Assembly: GCF_014196345.1 (NCBI RefSeq)
Contig: NZ_JACIDN010000003.1
Span: forward strand, 124,001-188,000
Length of the DNA: 64,000 nucleotides
Direction of reading: 5' to 3'
DNA from: Methylobacterium brachythecii
Lineage (GTDB): Bacteria; Pseudomonadota; Alphaproteobacteria; Rhizobiales; Beijerinckiaceae
In this document: positions 63,878 to 64,000 of the stretch, piece by piece
How the letters are laid out: each line of letters opens with the position of its first letter
Position numbering within the stretch: position 1 is the stretch's first letter
The notes under the pieces: model-generated
Seen by the model: the letters and a program-made list of their open reading frames with translations, nothing else
Told to the model about the DNA's origin: nothing
Databases searched by the model: none
Made by a program: the position numbers and the translations under genes

Positions 63878-64000
63878 TTATTCGGCGGCAGCCTGAGTTG
63901 GATTCTCGCCGACTTCGAGGTTCGCGAGGTACTTCTCGGCCTCGAGCGCGGCCATGCAGCCCATGCCCGCGGCGGTCACCGCCTGACGATAGACGTCGTC
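63878..64000 (-). CDS. trxB: Thioredoxin reductase TrxB, C-terminal end (cut by window edge)
   Basis: Only the last 40 residues are present: DDVYRQAVTAAGMGCMAALE then AEKYLANLEVGENPTQAAAE. The first segment is the conserved C-terminal FAD-binding motif of thioredoxin reductase. It would reduce thioredoxin with NADPH. Transcribed toward the LysR gene, with 235 bp between. Confidence 0.85.
   Translation of the reverse strand, partial: DDVYRQAVTAAGMGCMAALEAEKYLANLEVGENPTQAAAE

Overview
The window is GC-rich chromosomal DNA from an alphaproteobacterium. The gene content fits the Hyphomicrobiales and most resembles a Methylobacterium/Methylorubrum-type organism: an EcfG-like sigma factor, an AztAB-type zinc transporter next to zur, a DUF2934 protein, a YARHG protein, two OFA-family (oxalate/formate-type) antiporters, and the order lptF-lptG-lptD-pdxA-rsmA. 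The genus is inferred from style and synteny, not from a marker gene. I see no rRNA or tRNA gene, CRISPR array, insertion sequence or phage module. Coding density is high, and many adjacent genes overlap by 4 bp (ATGA or GTGA).

Layout. 1-2321: zinc uptake (permease partial at the left edge, ATPase, a probable 42-aa membrane protein) divergent from zur. 2325-6471: small hypotheticals, an ECF sigma factor, and two convergent Crp/Fnr-type regulators around a DUF6894-like gene. 6823-9484: a LysR regulator divergent from a quinone-detoxification-like pair (ring-cleaving dioxygenase and carboxylesterase). 9595-12771: an exopolysaccharide-initiating glycosyltransferase, a heme-degrading-type monooxygenase and an XRE regulator. 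12775-16593: aerobic cobalamin synthesis (cobL, cobE, cobM, cobB). 16696-25035: two OFA antiporters bracketing a methyltransferase, a fused dihydroxyacetone kinase and an HpxW-like gamma-glutamyltransferase relative. 25148-30644: htpG, a small membrane protein, gluQ and an M23 endopeptidase whose 5' part seems frameshifted. 30763-36710: a cobalamin riboswitch followed by btuB-btuF-btuC-btuD and an uncharacterised DUF6925-like gene. 36842-49946: mixed metabolism, with gatB bracketed by inverted repeats, a GntP permease, an amine oxidase, an NDUFA9-like protein, a lipase-like hydrolase, an MFS carrier and priA. 50006-62278: envelope and housekeeping genes (rsmA, pdxA, lptD, lptG, lptF, pepA, fadD). 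62286-64000: a YARHG protein, a LysR regulator and the 3' end of trxB.

How it works together. The cell both makes cobalamin (cob genes, no riboswitch seen) and imports it (riboswitch-controlled btu operon). The btu operon ends in a gene of unknown function that overlaps btuD, so it is a candidate B12-related factor. Zinc uptake looks Zur-controlled, with histidine-rich tails on both the ATPase and Zur. The OFA antiporters and the oxamate-hydrolase-like enzyme suggest handling of oxalate-type C2 acids, but both antiporters lack the lysine found in Oxalobacter OxlT. The lpt block encodes LPS export and outer-membrane insertion, and the surA gene usual at this locus in relatives is absent here.

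No wholly new defence or mobile system is evident. The best leads are the DUF6925 gene in the B12 operon, the OFA/HpxW neighbourhood, the inverted repeats around gatB, palindromic inserts inside coding frames, and the M23 peptidase frameshift.
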